DNA of 38,396 bases from RHKX01 sp035759925 (GTDB lineage: Bacteria; Actinomycetota; Thermoleophilia; Solirubrobacterales; 70-9). The position numbers were made by a program, and so were the translations under genes. This document shows positions 24,500 through 32,482 of the stretch, in pieces; the first letter of the stretch is position 1; the number at the start of each line of letters is the position of its first letter. Under the pieces are notes generated by a model, which was given only the letters and a program-made list of their open reading frames with translations, was not told where the DNA came from and did not search any database. The stretch lies in assembly GCA_035759925.1 (NCBI GenBank), contig DASTTY010000089.1:1-38396 (forward strand), in the 5' to 3' direction.

Positions 24500-25771
24500 A
24501 TGACCAGCGAGATCAGCGAGCACATCCACGTCGGCGAGGGCGAGCACCTGTTCACGTCCGAGTCGGTCACCGAGGGCCACCCCGACAAGATCTGCGACCA
24601 GATCTCCGACGGTGTCCTCGACGCCGTCCTCGCCGAGGACCCGAAGGGACGGGTCGCCTGTGAGACGCTCGTCAACACGGGCCTCGTCGTCGTCTCCGGT
24701 GAGATCTCGACCACGACCTTCGTCGACGTCCCGAAGATCGTCAGGAAGACGATCACCGAGATCGGCTACGACAGCGGCAAGCTCGGCTTCGACGGTCACA
24801 GCTGCGCGGTCATGACCGCGATCGACGAGCAATCCCCGGACATCGCCCAGGGCGTCGATCAGGCCTACGAGGTCCGATCAGATGCCGGCGACGACGACGT
24901 CTTCGACCGCGACGGGGCCGGGGACCAGGGGATGATGTTCGGCTACGCGACCAACGAGACCCGCGCTCTGATGCCGATGCCGATCCAGATCGCCCACACG
25001 CTGGCGCGACGGCTCTCCGAGGTCCGCAAGGACGGCACGCTCGACTACCTGCGCCCGGACGGCAAGACCCAGGTCACGGTCCGCTACCGCGACGGGGTCC
25101 CGGTCGAGGTCGTGCGGATCCTGATCTCGACCCAGCACGCCGACGGCTACGACTGCGAGGAGCGGATCAAGCCCGACCTCTGGGAGCACGTGATCGTCCC
25201 GGTCCTCGACGAGGAGTACGCCGACCTCTACGACGCCGAGACGCTGCGGCGGACGCTGCTGGTCAACCCGACCGGGAAGTTCGTGATCGGCGGGCCGGTC
25301 GGCGACGCCGGGCTGACGGGCCGGAAGATCATCGTCGACACCTACGGCGGTGCCGCCCGCCACGGCGGCGGCGCCTTCAGCGGCAAGGATCCCTCGAAGG
25401 TGGATCGCTCCGCCGCCTACGCAGCCCGCTACGTCGCCAAGAACGTCGTCGCGGCGGGTCTCGCGGATCGCTGCGAGGTCCAGCTCGCCTACGCGATCGG
25501 CGTCGCCCACCCGGTCTCGCTGATGGTCCAGACGTTCGGGACCGGCAAGATCGACGACGCGAAGCTGACCGACGCGATCGAGGAGGTCTTCGACCTGCGG
25601 CCCGGCGCCTTCCGCGCCTACCTCGATCTGCACCGGCCGATCTACCAGGCGACCGCCGCCTACGGCCACTTCGGCCGCGACGGCGACGACTTCACCTGGG
25701 AGCGGACCGACCGCGTCGACGAGCTCAAAGCCGTCGCCGGGTCGCTCGGCGGCGTCAGCGCGTCGGCCTGA
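24500..25771 (+). CDS. metK: S-adenosylmethionine synthetase
   Basis: Makes S-adenosylmethionine from methionine and ATP. The 423-residue product has SVTEGHPDKICDQISDGVLD (22-41), GAGDQGMMFGYATNE and the P-loop-like GGGAFSGKDPSKVDRSAAY, all signature motifs. The ATG at 24500 has a purine-rich GAAGAGAGG upstream. The 72-bp gap before it is too short for a SAM riboswitch and shows none. A hairpin follows the stop, before the convergent PH-domain gene. Confidence 0.97.
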   Translation: MTSEISEHIHVGEGEHLFTSESVTEGHPDKICDQISDGVLDAVLAEDPKGRVACETLVNTGLVVVSGEISTTTFVDVPKIVRKTITEIGYDSGKLGFDGHSCAVMTAIDEQSPDIAQGVDQAYEVRSDAGDDDVFDRDGAGDQGMMFGYATNETRALMPMPIQIAHTLARRLSEVRKDGTLDYLRPDGKTQVTVRYRDGVPVEVVRILISTQHADGYDCEERIKPDLWEHVIVPVLDEEYADLYDAETLRRTLLVNPTGKFVIGGPVGDAGLTGRKIIVDTYGGAARHGGGAFSGKDPSKVDRSAAYAARYVAKNVVAAGLADRCEVQLAYAIGVAHPVSLMVQTFGTGKIDDAKLTDAIEEVFDLRPGAFRAYLDLHRPIYQATAAYGHFGRDGDDFTWERTDRVDELKAVAGSLGGVSASA

Positions 25772-25772
25772 T

Positions 25773-25793
25773 CCGGCCGCTGGGCGCGGCCGG
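25773..25793. terminator. Hairpin between metK and the convergent PH-domain gene
   Basis: CCGGCCG (25773-25779) and CGGCCGG (25787-25793) pair perfectly around 7 bases, directly after the metK stop. Confidence 0.5.
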
Positions 25794-25804
25794 CGGCGGA
25801 TCGC

Positions 25805-26323
25805 TCAGAGGCCGGAGTCCCAGCGCCGCTCGGCTTCCTCGCGCGTGCGCGGCGGCGGCCCCGCCGGCTCGGTCGCGTGGTGCACGCGATCGACGACCTC
25901 CTCGGGGTCGGCGACGCCGGCGAAGATGAAGTCGGAGGCCGAGTTCTCGGCGGCGGTGTCGAAGTCGACGTCGCCGATCTGAAGCATCCGCTGGAAGACG
26001 GTCTGGCGGTAGTTGACGTCCTGGACCCGCTCGATCTTCGTCTCCTGGACGTCGCGCGAGACGATCCCGTGCTTGATGTTGAGACGTCGCGTGGTGATCG
26101 TGTAGCGGGTCGCGATCCGGCGGATCAGCCCGGCGAGGACGACCAGGGCGGCGCCGCCGATGACGATCACGGTGACGAGCAGCGTGCTCGCACCGACCAG
26201 CGACGCGATCACGGCGACGACGGCGACGACGATGATCCCCTTGATGTAGAAGCCGAGGATGGCCCGCCAGGACGGGTGACCCTCGAAGACGATCTGCTCG
26301 CCCGGTCCAAGGTTCAGCGCCAC
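25805..26323 (-). CDS. PH-domain (bPH2/YdbT-like) membrane protein
   Basis: 172 residues. After GPGEQIVFEGHPSW, a stretch typical of the N-terminus of bacterial PH-domain membrane proteins, come two membrane segments (about 22-65: GFYIKGIIVVAVVAVIASLV and LLVTVIVIGGAALVVLAGLI). A bPH2 domain follows (RYTITTRRLNIKHGIVSRDV onward, with ETKIERVQDVNYRQTVFQRM). The C-terminal tail is Pro/Arg/Glu-rich. The molecular role is unknown; it probably faces the cytoplasm at the membrane. The GTG at 26323 is preferred because the family sequence begins there and a TATATG box lies 8 bases upstream; the frame runs open to 26413 without homologous sequence. Confidence 0.8.
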   Translation of the reverse strand: MALNLGPGEQIVFEGHPSWRAILGFYIKGIIVVAVVAVIASLVGASTLLVTVIVIGGAALVVLAGLIRRIATRYTITTRRLNIKHGIVSRDVQETKIERVQDVNYRQTVFQRMLQIGDVDFDTAAENSASDFIFAGVADPEEVVDRVHHATEPAGPPPRTREEAERRWDSGL

Positions 26324-26331
26324 GGGGTCAA

Positions 26332-26337
26332 CATATA
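26332..26337 (-). promoter_or_regulatory. Possible -10 box of the PH-domain gene
   Basis: On the minus strand TATATG lies 8 bases before the GTG start. The last base departs from TAnnnT, so support is weaker than at other sites. Confidence 0.3.
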
Positions 26338-26365
26338 CCGCGAGCCGAACGTCCGTGAAAGGACG

Positions 26366-26371
26366 TAGCTT
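26366..26371 (+). promoter_or_regulatory. Possible -10 box of priA
   Basis: TAGCTT lies 11 bases before the priA ATG; no Shine-Dalgarno sequence is evident. Confidence 0.35.
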
Positions 26372-26382
26372 CAGGGTTTCCG

Positions 26383-28584
26383 ATGGAGATCGCGAAGGTC
26401 GAGCCGATGACAACGACGAGGGCCCTCCGCGGGCCCTTCGACTACCGGCTTCCGGAGCCGATGATCGCCGCCGGCGTCGGCGTCGGATCGCTGCTGACGA
26501 TCCCGTTCGGCGGTCGCCGGATGCTCGGTGTCGTCGTCGACGTCGCCGCCGAGAGCGACCTTCCCCCGGAGCGCCTCGCCGAGCCGATCGAGGCGATCGA
26601 GGCGGGCGCGACGCCGGAGCTCGTCAGGCTCGGCCTCTGGGTGGCCGAGCGCTACTGCTCGACGCCGTCGCGGGGGCTGGCGCTGGTCCTCCCGCCCGGC
26701 GCCGGCACGGGCCGCAGCCCGCGGCCCGCGAAGCCGCGAACCGAGCGGATCGCGACGATCACGGCGGCCGGCGTCGCGGCGCTGCGCGACGGCGCCGGCC
26801 CGCGGCTCGGATCGCGCCAGCGCGCGGCGCTCGCGGCCCTCGACGGCGCTGGCGCCGTCGCGGCCGGCGAGCTCCGCGAGCAGGCCGGGGCGGACTCGGT
26901 CGTGCTCCGCCGGCTCGCCGAGCGCGGGCTCGTCGAGCGCGGCACCCGCGAGGTCCGGCGGGTCCCGCGGATCGAGGCCGTCGGCGCCGGCGCCATGGCC
27001 CCGCGGCTCTCCGCACGCCAGGCGGCGGTCGCCGCGGAGCTCGTGGCCGCGCTCGACGGCGACGGCCGCCGCGAGCGGCTTCTCCACGGCGTCACCGGCT
27101 CCGGCAAGACCGAGGTCTATCTCGCCGCGATCGAGGCGGCTCTCGAGCGCGGCCGGACGGCGATCCTGCTCGTCCCCGAGATCGGCCTCACCCCGCAGAC
27201 CGTCGGGCGGGTCGCGGCCCGGCTCGGCGATCGCGTGGCGGTGCTCCACTCCGGGCTCTCGGAGGGAGAGCGCTTCGACGAATGGCGGCGGCTCCGCTCC
27301 GGAGACGCCCGCGTCTGCGTCGGACCGCGCTCGGCCGTCTTCGCGCCGCTCCCCGACCTCGGCCTGATCGTCGTCGACGAGGAGCACGACCCCTCCTACA
27401 AGCAGGAGGGCGATCCCCGCTATGACGCCCGCGCCGTCGCCCGCCGCCGCGCCGCCGATGCGGGCGCCGTGCTCGTCGCCGGCAGCGCCACGCCGCGGCC
27501 GGAGAGCTGGTCGGAGCTCGAGCGGCTCGAGCTTCCCGAGCGGATCGACGGCCGGCCGCTGCCGCCGGTCGAGGTCCTCGACATGCGCACCGTCCCGGGC
27601 CGGACCGGACCGCTGCACCCGGTCACCCGCGAGGCGCTCGCGGGCCTCGGGGAGGGTGCGAAGGCGATCGTGATGCTGAACCGCCGCGGCTACTCGCCAC
27701 ACCTCAGCTGCGGCGCCTGCGGCACCGCCCTCACGTGCCCCGACTGCGACGTCTCGCTGGTTCTCCATCGGCGCCGGTCGGTGCTCGGCTGCCACCACTG
27801 CGGCCATACCGAACCGGTGCCGAGGTCCTGTCCGGAGTGTGGCTCGGTGTCGATCTCCCGCCACGGCGCCGGGACCGAGCGGATCGAGCAGCTCGTCGCG
27901 GCGCTGATCGCCCCGGCGCCGGTATTTCGCCTCGATGCCGACACCGCATCCGGGCGGGGTGCTCACGGCCGCGTCCTCGGCGAGTTCGAGCGCGCCGACG
28001 CCGGCGTCCTCGTCGGGACCCAGATGGTCGCCAAGGGCCACGACTTCCCCGACGTCGCGCTCAGCGTCCTGATCGATGCCGATTCGACGCTCCGCTATCC
28101 GGACTTCCGGGCGGAGGAGCGGACGTTCGCCCTCGTCGCCCAGCTCGCCGGGCGCAGCGGACGAGGCGATCGTGGCGGCCGGGTTCTCGTCCAGACGCTG
28201 GCTCCGACGGCCGCGCCGATCGTCGCCGCCGCCCGCCATGACGCCGCCGGCTTCCTCGCTGCCGAGCTCGAGCGGCGCCGCGAGTTCGGCTACCCGCCGG
28301 CCTCGTCGCTGATCGCGATCGAGCTGACCGGCCCGGCCGAGCCACCGCTGATCGCCGCCGGCGAGACGATCGCCACGGCCCTCCGTCCGGCGCTCGGAGC
28401 GGATGCGGAGCTACTCGGCCCGGCGCCGCGATTCCGCCGCCGGGGGCGCTTCCGGCGGCGGCTGCTGGTCAAGACGACCGCGCCCGAGCACGATGCGGCT
28501 GCGGTGCGACGGACGCTCGCCGACCCGACGGTCGAGGCGGCGATCGCCGGCGTCACCCTGGCGGTCGACGTCGATCCCCAGTGA
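26383..28584 (+). CDS. priA: Primosomal protein N' (PriA), replication-restart helicase
   Basis: 3'-to-5' helicase that recognises stalled forks and reloads the replisome. The 733-residue product has the 3'-DNA-binding domain with FDYRLP (19-24), a winged helix, Walker A GVTGSGKT (236-243) and Walker B DEEH (332-335). A zinc-binding insert has eight cysteines (443, 446, 452, 455, 470, 473, 483, 486), all retained. GTQMVAKGHDFP and QLAGRSGRGDRGG are the later helicase motifs. This is a full helicase, unlike the degenerate PriA of many mycobacteria and streptomycetes, in which helicase motifs are lost. The order priA-def-fmt-rsmB is a common bacterial arrangement. Confidence 0.95.
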   Translation: MEIAKVEPMTTTRALRGPFDYRLPEPMIAAGVGVGSLLTIPFGGRRMLGVVVDVAAESDLPPERLAEPIEAIEAGATPELVRLGLWVAERYCSTPSRGLALVLPPGAGTGRSPRPAKPRTERIATITAAGVAALRDGAGPRLGSRQRAALAALDGAGAVAAGELREQAGADSVVLRRLAERGLVERGTREVRRVPRIEAVGAGAMAPRLSARQAAVAAELVAALDGDGRRERLLHGVTGSGKTEVYLAAIEAALERGRTAILLVPEIGLTPQTVGRVAARLGDRVAVLHSGLSEGERFDEWRRLRSGDARVCVGPRSAVFAPLPDLGLIVVDEEHDPSYKQEGDPRYDARAVARRRAADAGAVLVAGSATPRPESWSELERLELPERIDGRPLPPVEVLDMRTVPGRTGPLHPVTREALAGLGEGAKAIVMLNRRGYSPHLSCGACGTALTCPDCDVSLVLHRRRSVLGCHHCGHTEPVPRSCPECGSVSISRHGAGTERIEQLVAALIAPAPVFRLDADTASGRGAHGRVLGEFERADAGVLVGTQMVAKGHDFPDVALSVLIDADSTLRYPDFRAEERTFALVAQLAGRSGRGDRGGRVLVQTLAPTAAPIVAAARHDAAGFLAAELERRREFGYPPASSLIAIELTGPAEPPLIAAGETIATALRPALGADAELLGPAPRFRRRGRFRRRLLVKTTAPEHDAAAVRRTLADPTVEAAIAGVTLAVDVDPQ

Positions 28585-28595
28585 CAGCCGGCACC

Positions 28596-28601
28596 TAAAC
28601 T
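28596..28601 (+). promoter_or_regulatory. -10 box for leaderless def mRNA
   Basis: TAAACT lies 6 bases before the def GTG, without a Shine-Dalgarno sequence. Confidence 0.45.
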
Positions 28602-28607
28602 CAACCC

Positions 28608-29243
28608 GTGGCCGAAGCCGAGACAGACGAGCGGGAGATCGATCCCGACGAGGAGGACGAGCTCTCGGAGCTCGACGACGAGACGCTCGAGCGGCGCCGC
28701 CTCGCGCTTGGCGAGGTCCGCCAGTTCGGCGACCCGGTCCTGAAATCGAAGGCCACCGAGGTGACCGAGTTCGATGCCGCGCTCGAGGAGGAGGCGGCGC
28801 GGATGATCGGCCTGATGCAGGAGGCGCTCGGAATCGGACTTGCAGCGACCCAGCTCGGCGTGATGCGACGGCTGCTCGTCTTCCAGTCCGGGCCCGACGT
28901 CGAGCCCCGGGCCGTCGTCAATCCCGAGGTCGAATGGGTCTCCGACGAGCAGACGGTCGCCGAGGAGGGCTGCCTGAGCCTCGCGAACGTGGTCGTCGAC
29001 GTCAAGCGGCCGCTCCATGCGCGGATCAGCGCCGTCGACCTCGCCGGGTCGGCGATCTCGCTCGAGGCCTCCGGGCTCGAGGCACGGGTGCTCCAGCACG
29101 AGATCGACCACCTCGACGGCGTCCTGATCCTCGATCGCACCGAGCGGGAGCAGCGGCGAGCGGCGCTGCGGGCGCTGCGCAGCGGCGAGCACTTCGATCC
29201 GTCGATGCTCGAGGACGACGAACCCTCGGGCATCGAAGATTGA
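28608..29243 (+). CDS. def: Peptide deformylase
   Basis: Metalloenzyme that removes the N-formyl group from nascent proteins. The 211-residue product has all three motifs: GIGLAATQLG (75-84), EGCLSL (120-125, metal ligand C122) and QHEIDHLDG (163-171, H164 and H168 as ligands, E165 catalytic). The first 30 residues are an acidic extension rich in Asp and Glu that most deformylases lack. The GTG at 28608 follows a TAAACT box; no internal start fits better without cutting the extension. The stop overlaps the fmt TTG start. Confidence 0.95.
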   Translation: MAEAETDEREIDPDEEDELSELDDETLERRRLALGEVRQFGDPVLKSKATEVTEFDAALEEEAARMIGLMQEALGIGLAATQLGVMRRLLVFQSGPDVEPRAVVNPEVEWVSDEQTVAEEGCLSLANVVVDVKRPLHARISAVDLAGSAISLEASGLEARVLQHEIDHLDGVLILDRTEREQRRAALRALRSGEHFDPSMLEDDEPSGIED

Positions 29244-30163
29244 GGACGGTCTACCTCGGCACCTCGGAGTTCGCCGCGACGGTGCTGAGGACGCTGGCCG
29301 CCGGCCCGCACCGGCCCGGGCTCGTGGTCACGCCCCCCGATCGCCCGCGCGGTCGCGGCCGCCGGCCCGGCGCGCCTCCGGCCGCGATCGCAGCCGCGGA
29401 GCTCGGCATCGAGGTCGAGCGGACCGCCGACGTCAACGAAGCGGTGACGCGCGACCGGATCGACGCCGCCCGCCCCGACGTGATCGCCGTCTGCGCGTTC
29501 GGTCAGATCGTCCGCGAGCCGCTGCTCTCCGCCGCCGAGATCCTCAACGTCCATCCGTCGTTGCTGCCGCGCTGGCGGGGGGCGGCCCCGATCGAGCGCG
29601 CGATCATGGCCGGCGACGAGACGACCGGCGTCTGCATCATCCGGCTCACGGCAGGTCTCGACTCGGGGCCGGTCGCGCTGCGCCGCGAGGTCCCGATCGG
29701 TCCCGGCGATGACTACGGAAGCCTTGCCGCGACCCTCGCAGCGGTCGGCGGGGAGCTGCTCGCCGCAGCGCTCGACCGTCGCGCCGCCGGGCCGCTCGAC
29801 TACGAGGAGCAGGCCGGCGACGGGGTCGCCTACGCCGAGAAGATCGAGCGCGACGAGCGCCGCATCGACCCGACGGCGAGCGCCGAGTCGGCCGGGCGGA
29901 CGATCCGGGCGCTGACGCCGCACATCGGCGCCTTCGCCGAGCTCGGCGACGGAGCGAGGCTCGGCCTCCGCGACCCGATCGTCCTCGCCGCCGGCCCGTC
30001 GCCGGGGCGGTTCGAGTCCGCGGCGGGGGAGCTGCTGCTCGGTTGCGGCTCGGGAGCGCTGCGGATCGGTTCCGTCCAGCCCGCCGGCGGCCGCTGGATG
30101 GACGCCGCCGACTACCTGCGCGGCCACGGTCCGCCGGCAGCGGTCGCGCCCCCGCCCCGGTGA
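29240..30163 (+). CDS. fmt: Methionyl-tRNA formyltransferase
   Basis: Formylates initiator Met-tRNA using 10-formyl-THF, the counterpart of deformylase next door. The 307-residue product starts with the homologous TVYLGTSEFA. The catalytic triad is N103 and H105 in NVHPSLLPRWRGAAPIERAI and D141 in LTAGLDSGP. The C-terminal OB-like tRNA-binding domain is present. The start is TTG at 29240, overlapping the def stop (TTGA); homology begins at the next residues and no ATG or GTG fits. The stop overlaps the rsmB GTG. Confidence 0.95.
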   Translation: MRTVYLGTSEFAATVLRTLAAGPHRPGLVVTPPDRPRGRGRRPGAPPAAIAAAELGIEVERTADVNEAVTRDRIDAARPDVIAVCAFGQIVREPLLSAAEILNVHPSLLPRWRGAAPIERAIMAGDETTGVCIIRLTAGLDSGPVALRREVPIGPGDDYGSLAATLAAVGGELLAAALDRRAAGPLDYEEQAGDGVAYAEKIERDERRIDPTASAESAGRTIRALTPHIGAFAELGDGARLGLRDPIVLAAGPSPGRFESAAGELLLGCGSGALRIGSVQPAGGRWMDAADYLRGHGPPAAVAPPPR

Positions 30164-31506
30164 GCGCGCCGACGCCCGCCCGCCGAGTAGCGTTCGAGAT
30201 CGTCCGCCGCGTCTTCGAGGAGGACGCCTGGGCGGATCGCGCGCTCCGCGCCGCGGCCGACAGGCTCGGTCTCGAGGGCCGCGAGCGCGCGCAGGCGCAG
30301 GCGCTCGCCTACGGGGCCGTGCAGCGTCGGGGGACCACCGATCACTTCATCGCCCGGCTGGCCGATCGTCCCGTCGAGCGGATCGACCCGCCGCTGCGGG
30401 CGGCGCTCCGCCTCGGCCTCTACGAGCTGCTCTATGGCAGCGGCGAAGCAGATCACGCGACCGTCGATCAGGCGGTCGCGCTCGCGAAGGGTCGCGGCGG
30501 TCGCCGCCGTGGCGCCGGCCTCGTCAACGCGGTCCTGCGTCGCGCCGCCCGCGAGCGCGACGAGCTGCTCGGCGGTCTAGACGACCACGACCCGGTCGGC
30601 GCCGCGCTCGCCCACTCGGTCCCGCTCTGGCTCGCCGAGCTCTGGTGGGACGAGCTCGGCCCGGCCGATGCCCGCTCGCTGCTGGCGGCGATCAACGAAC
30701 CCCCCGAGCGGGCGCTGCGCGTCAACGAGGCGCGCGGCGACCGCGACGACGCCCTGCGGCACCTCGCCGCGGCCGGCGTCGCCGCCGAACCTCCCGATCC
30801 GCATCGCCCGCCGGCGCCGTCCGGCTCGATCGTCGTCACCGGCGGCGATCGCGGGCGGATCGACGAGCTCATCGCCGCCGGCGAGTTGGTCGCCCAGTCC
30901 CGGGCCTCGGCGCTGGTCGTCGAGCTGCTGGCGCCGCAACCCGGCGAGCGCATCCTCGATCTCTGCGCCGGGCCCGGCGTCAAGGCCGGTCAGATCGCGG
31001 CGGCGCTCGGCGGCGGCGGCGCGGGCCTCGTCGCGGTCGAGCGCGACCCCGGCCGCGCCCGCGAGCTCCGGGGGATGCTCGACCGCCTCGGCGCCACCGC
31101 GGCGAGCGTCGAGAACGCGGACGCGACCGAGCCGCGCGCCACCGGCGGCTTCGATGCGGTCCTGGTCGACCCACCCTGCTCGGGCCTCGGCACGCTCGCC
31201 TCGCGCCCGGACGCCCGCTGGCGTCGCCGGCCCGAGCAGATCGAGGCGATGGCGGCAACCGCGGAGCGGATCCTCGACCGGGCGCTGACCGCGGCGGGTG
31301 CGGCCGGACGGGTCATCTACTCGACCTGCACGATCTCGCGCCGCGAGAACGAGGCGGTGATCGCCGCGGCCGGAGCGCGCGTCGCCGACCTCGCGGCCGA
31401 TCCGGCGCTCGCGCCGCTGACCGCGCCCGGCGACCGGCGCTGCCTGCAGACCCGGAACGACCGGGACCGCACCGACGGCTTCTTCGTCGCAGCGATGCGT
31501 CGGTGA
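30160..31506 (+). CDS. rsmB: 16S rRNA (cytosine-C5) methyltransferase RsmB
   Basis: Methylates a cytosine of 16S rRNA. The 448-residue product has an N-terminal NusB-like RNA-binding domain (about 1-140) and a SAM-dependent methyltransferase domain. Its SAM loop DLCAGPGVKA (267-276) departs slightly from the usual GPGGKT. The two catalytic cysteines are C340 in DPPCSGLGTLASRPDARW (product release) and C390 in YSTCTISRRENE (nucleophile). The GTG at 30160 overlaps the fmt stop (GTGA), so the two are probably translationally coupled. Confidence 0.95.
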   Translation: MSAPTPARRVAFEIVRRVFEEDAWADRALRAAADRLGLEGRERAQAQALAYGAVQRRGTTDHFIARLADRPVERIDPPLRAALRLGLYELLYGSGEADHATVDQAVALAKGRGGRRRGAGLVNAVLRRAARERDELLGGLDDHDPVGAALAHSVPLWLAELWWDELGPADARSLLAAINEPPERALRVNEARGDRDDALRHLAAAGVAAEPPDPHRPPAPSGSIVVTGGDRGRIDELIAAGELVAQSRASALVVELLAPQPGERILDLCAGPGVKAGQIAAALGGGGAGLVAVERDPGRARELRGMLDRLGATAASVENADATEPRATGGFDAVLVDPPCSGLGTLASRPDARWRRRPEQIEAMAATAERILDRALTAAGAAGRVIYSTCTISRRENEAVIAAAGARVADLAADPALAPLTAPGDRRCLQTRNDRDRTDGFFVAAMRR

Positions 31507-31527
31507 GGGCGCCGCCACCGCGCCCTC

Positions 31528-31533
31528 TACGAT
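31528..31533 (+). promoter_or_regulatory. -10 box of the small zinc-ribbon gene
   Basis: TACGAT lies 7 bases before the GTG at 31541, in a C-rich spacer without a Shine-Dalgarno sequence. Confidence 0.45.
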
Positions 31534-31540
31534 CGCCCCC

Positions 31541-31783
31541 GTGAGCTCCTCCGCCGAACCGGGATCCCAGACCTACTCGCGGCCGTCCTGCCCCGGCTGC
31601 GGCGAGCCGTGGCTGCGGCCGACGCAGCTCCCCGGCCGCTTCCGCTGCGTCAACTGCCTGCAGCGCTACGAGCTCGTCTCCCAGTGCCCGGGCTGCGGCA
31701 CCCATCAGACGATCGTGCGGATGAGCGTCGACCAGGATCTGCGCTGCCAGGAATGCGGGACCTCGATGCTGCGCGTCATCTGA
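31541..31783 (+). CDS. Small zinc-ribbon protein, unknown function
   Basis: 80-residue protein with four CxxC pairs (CPGC, CVNC, CPGC, CQEC at about 17-20, 36-39, 49-52 and 69-72), enough for two treble-clef or rubredoxin-like zinc sites. Between them are RFRCVNCLQRYELVSQCPGC and a Thr-His-Gln-Thr segment. No catalytic motif is seen. The GTG start follows TACGAT by 7 bases, and the stop overlaps the rpe ATG by one base (TGATG), which supports translation. Neighbours (rsmB upstream, rpe downstream) give no clear role; an RNA- or ribosome-binding adaptor is possible but unproven. Confidence 0.78.
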   Translation: MSSSAEPGSQTYSRPSCPGCGEPWLRPTQLPGRFRCVNCLQRYELVSQCPGCGTHQTIVRMSVDQDLRCQECGTSMLRVI

Positions 31784-32466
31784 TGGCCGGTCCGGTCGCG
31801 GTCCCGGATGGCCGCCAGGTCGCTCCCTCGATCCTCTCGGCCGACTTCGCGAGGCTCGGCGAGCAGGTCGACGAGGTGCTCGCCGCCGGGGCGCAGGTGA
31901 TCCACGTCGACGTCATGGACGGCGACTTCGTCCCGCCGATCACGATCGGGCCCCTGATCGTCGACGCGATCGCCGAACGGATCCACGACGCCGGCGCCGT
32001 CGTCGACTGCCACCTGATGATCGAGCGCCCCGAGGCGCAGGTCGCCGAGTTCGCTGACGCCGGCGCCGACTCGATCACGATCCACGCCGAGGCCACCGCT
32101 CACCTCAACCGCGTCGTCCACGCGATCCACGAGAGCGGCTGCAACGCGGGTGTCGCGATCAATCCCGGGACCCCGGTCGGCGCGCTCGATGCGATCGCCG
32201 CCGACTGCGACCTGCTCCTCTGCATGAGCGTCAACCCGGGCTGGGGCGGGCAGTCGTTCGTCGCCGGCTCGCTCGGGAAGCTGCGGGCGATGGCGTCGAT
32301 GGCCGACGGGGCGGTCGTCGAAGTCGACGGCGGCATCGATGCTGCGACCGGCCCCGACGCCGCTGCGGCCGGGACGGACTGGTTCGTTGCCGGCTCCGCG
32401 ATCTTCGGCAACGCCGATCCGGCCGCCGCCTACCGAGAGATCGCCGACGCCGTCGGCGCCGGCTAG
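31783..32466 (+). CDS. rpe: Ribulose-phosphate 3-epimerase
   Basis: TIM-barrel enzyme interconverting ribulose-5-phosphate and xylulose-5-phosphate. The 227-residue product has SILSADFARLG (17-27), HVDVMDGDFVP (41-51, metal ligands H41 and D43), CHLMIERPE (76-84, H77), MSVNPGWGGQSF (148-159) and EVDGGID. The ATG at 31783 overlaps the zinc-ribbon stop. Ribulose-5-phosphate is also the substrate of RibB in the riboflavin operon 2 kb downstream. It is convergent with the antiporter gene across only 16 bp; no terminator is seen there. Confidence 0.96.
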   Translation: MAGPVAVPDGRQVAPSILSADFARLGEQVDEVLAAGAQVIHVDVMDGDFVPPITIGPLIVDAIAERIHDAGAVVDCHLMIERPEAQVAEFADAGADSITIHAEATAHLNRVVHAIHESGCNAGVAINPGTPVGALDAIAADCDLLLCMSVNPGWGGQSFVAGSLGKLRAMASMADGAVVEVDGGIDAATGPDAAAAGTDWFVAGSAIFGNADPAAAYREIADAVGAG

Positions 32467-32482
32467 GCATTCCCCCCGGCGC

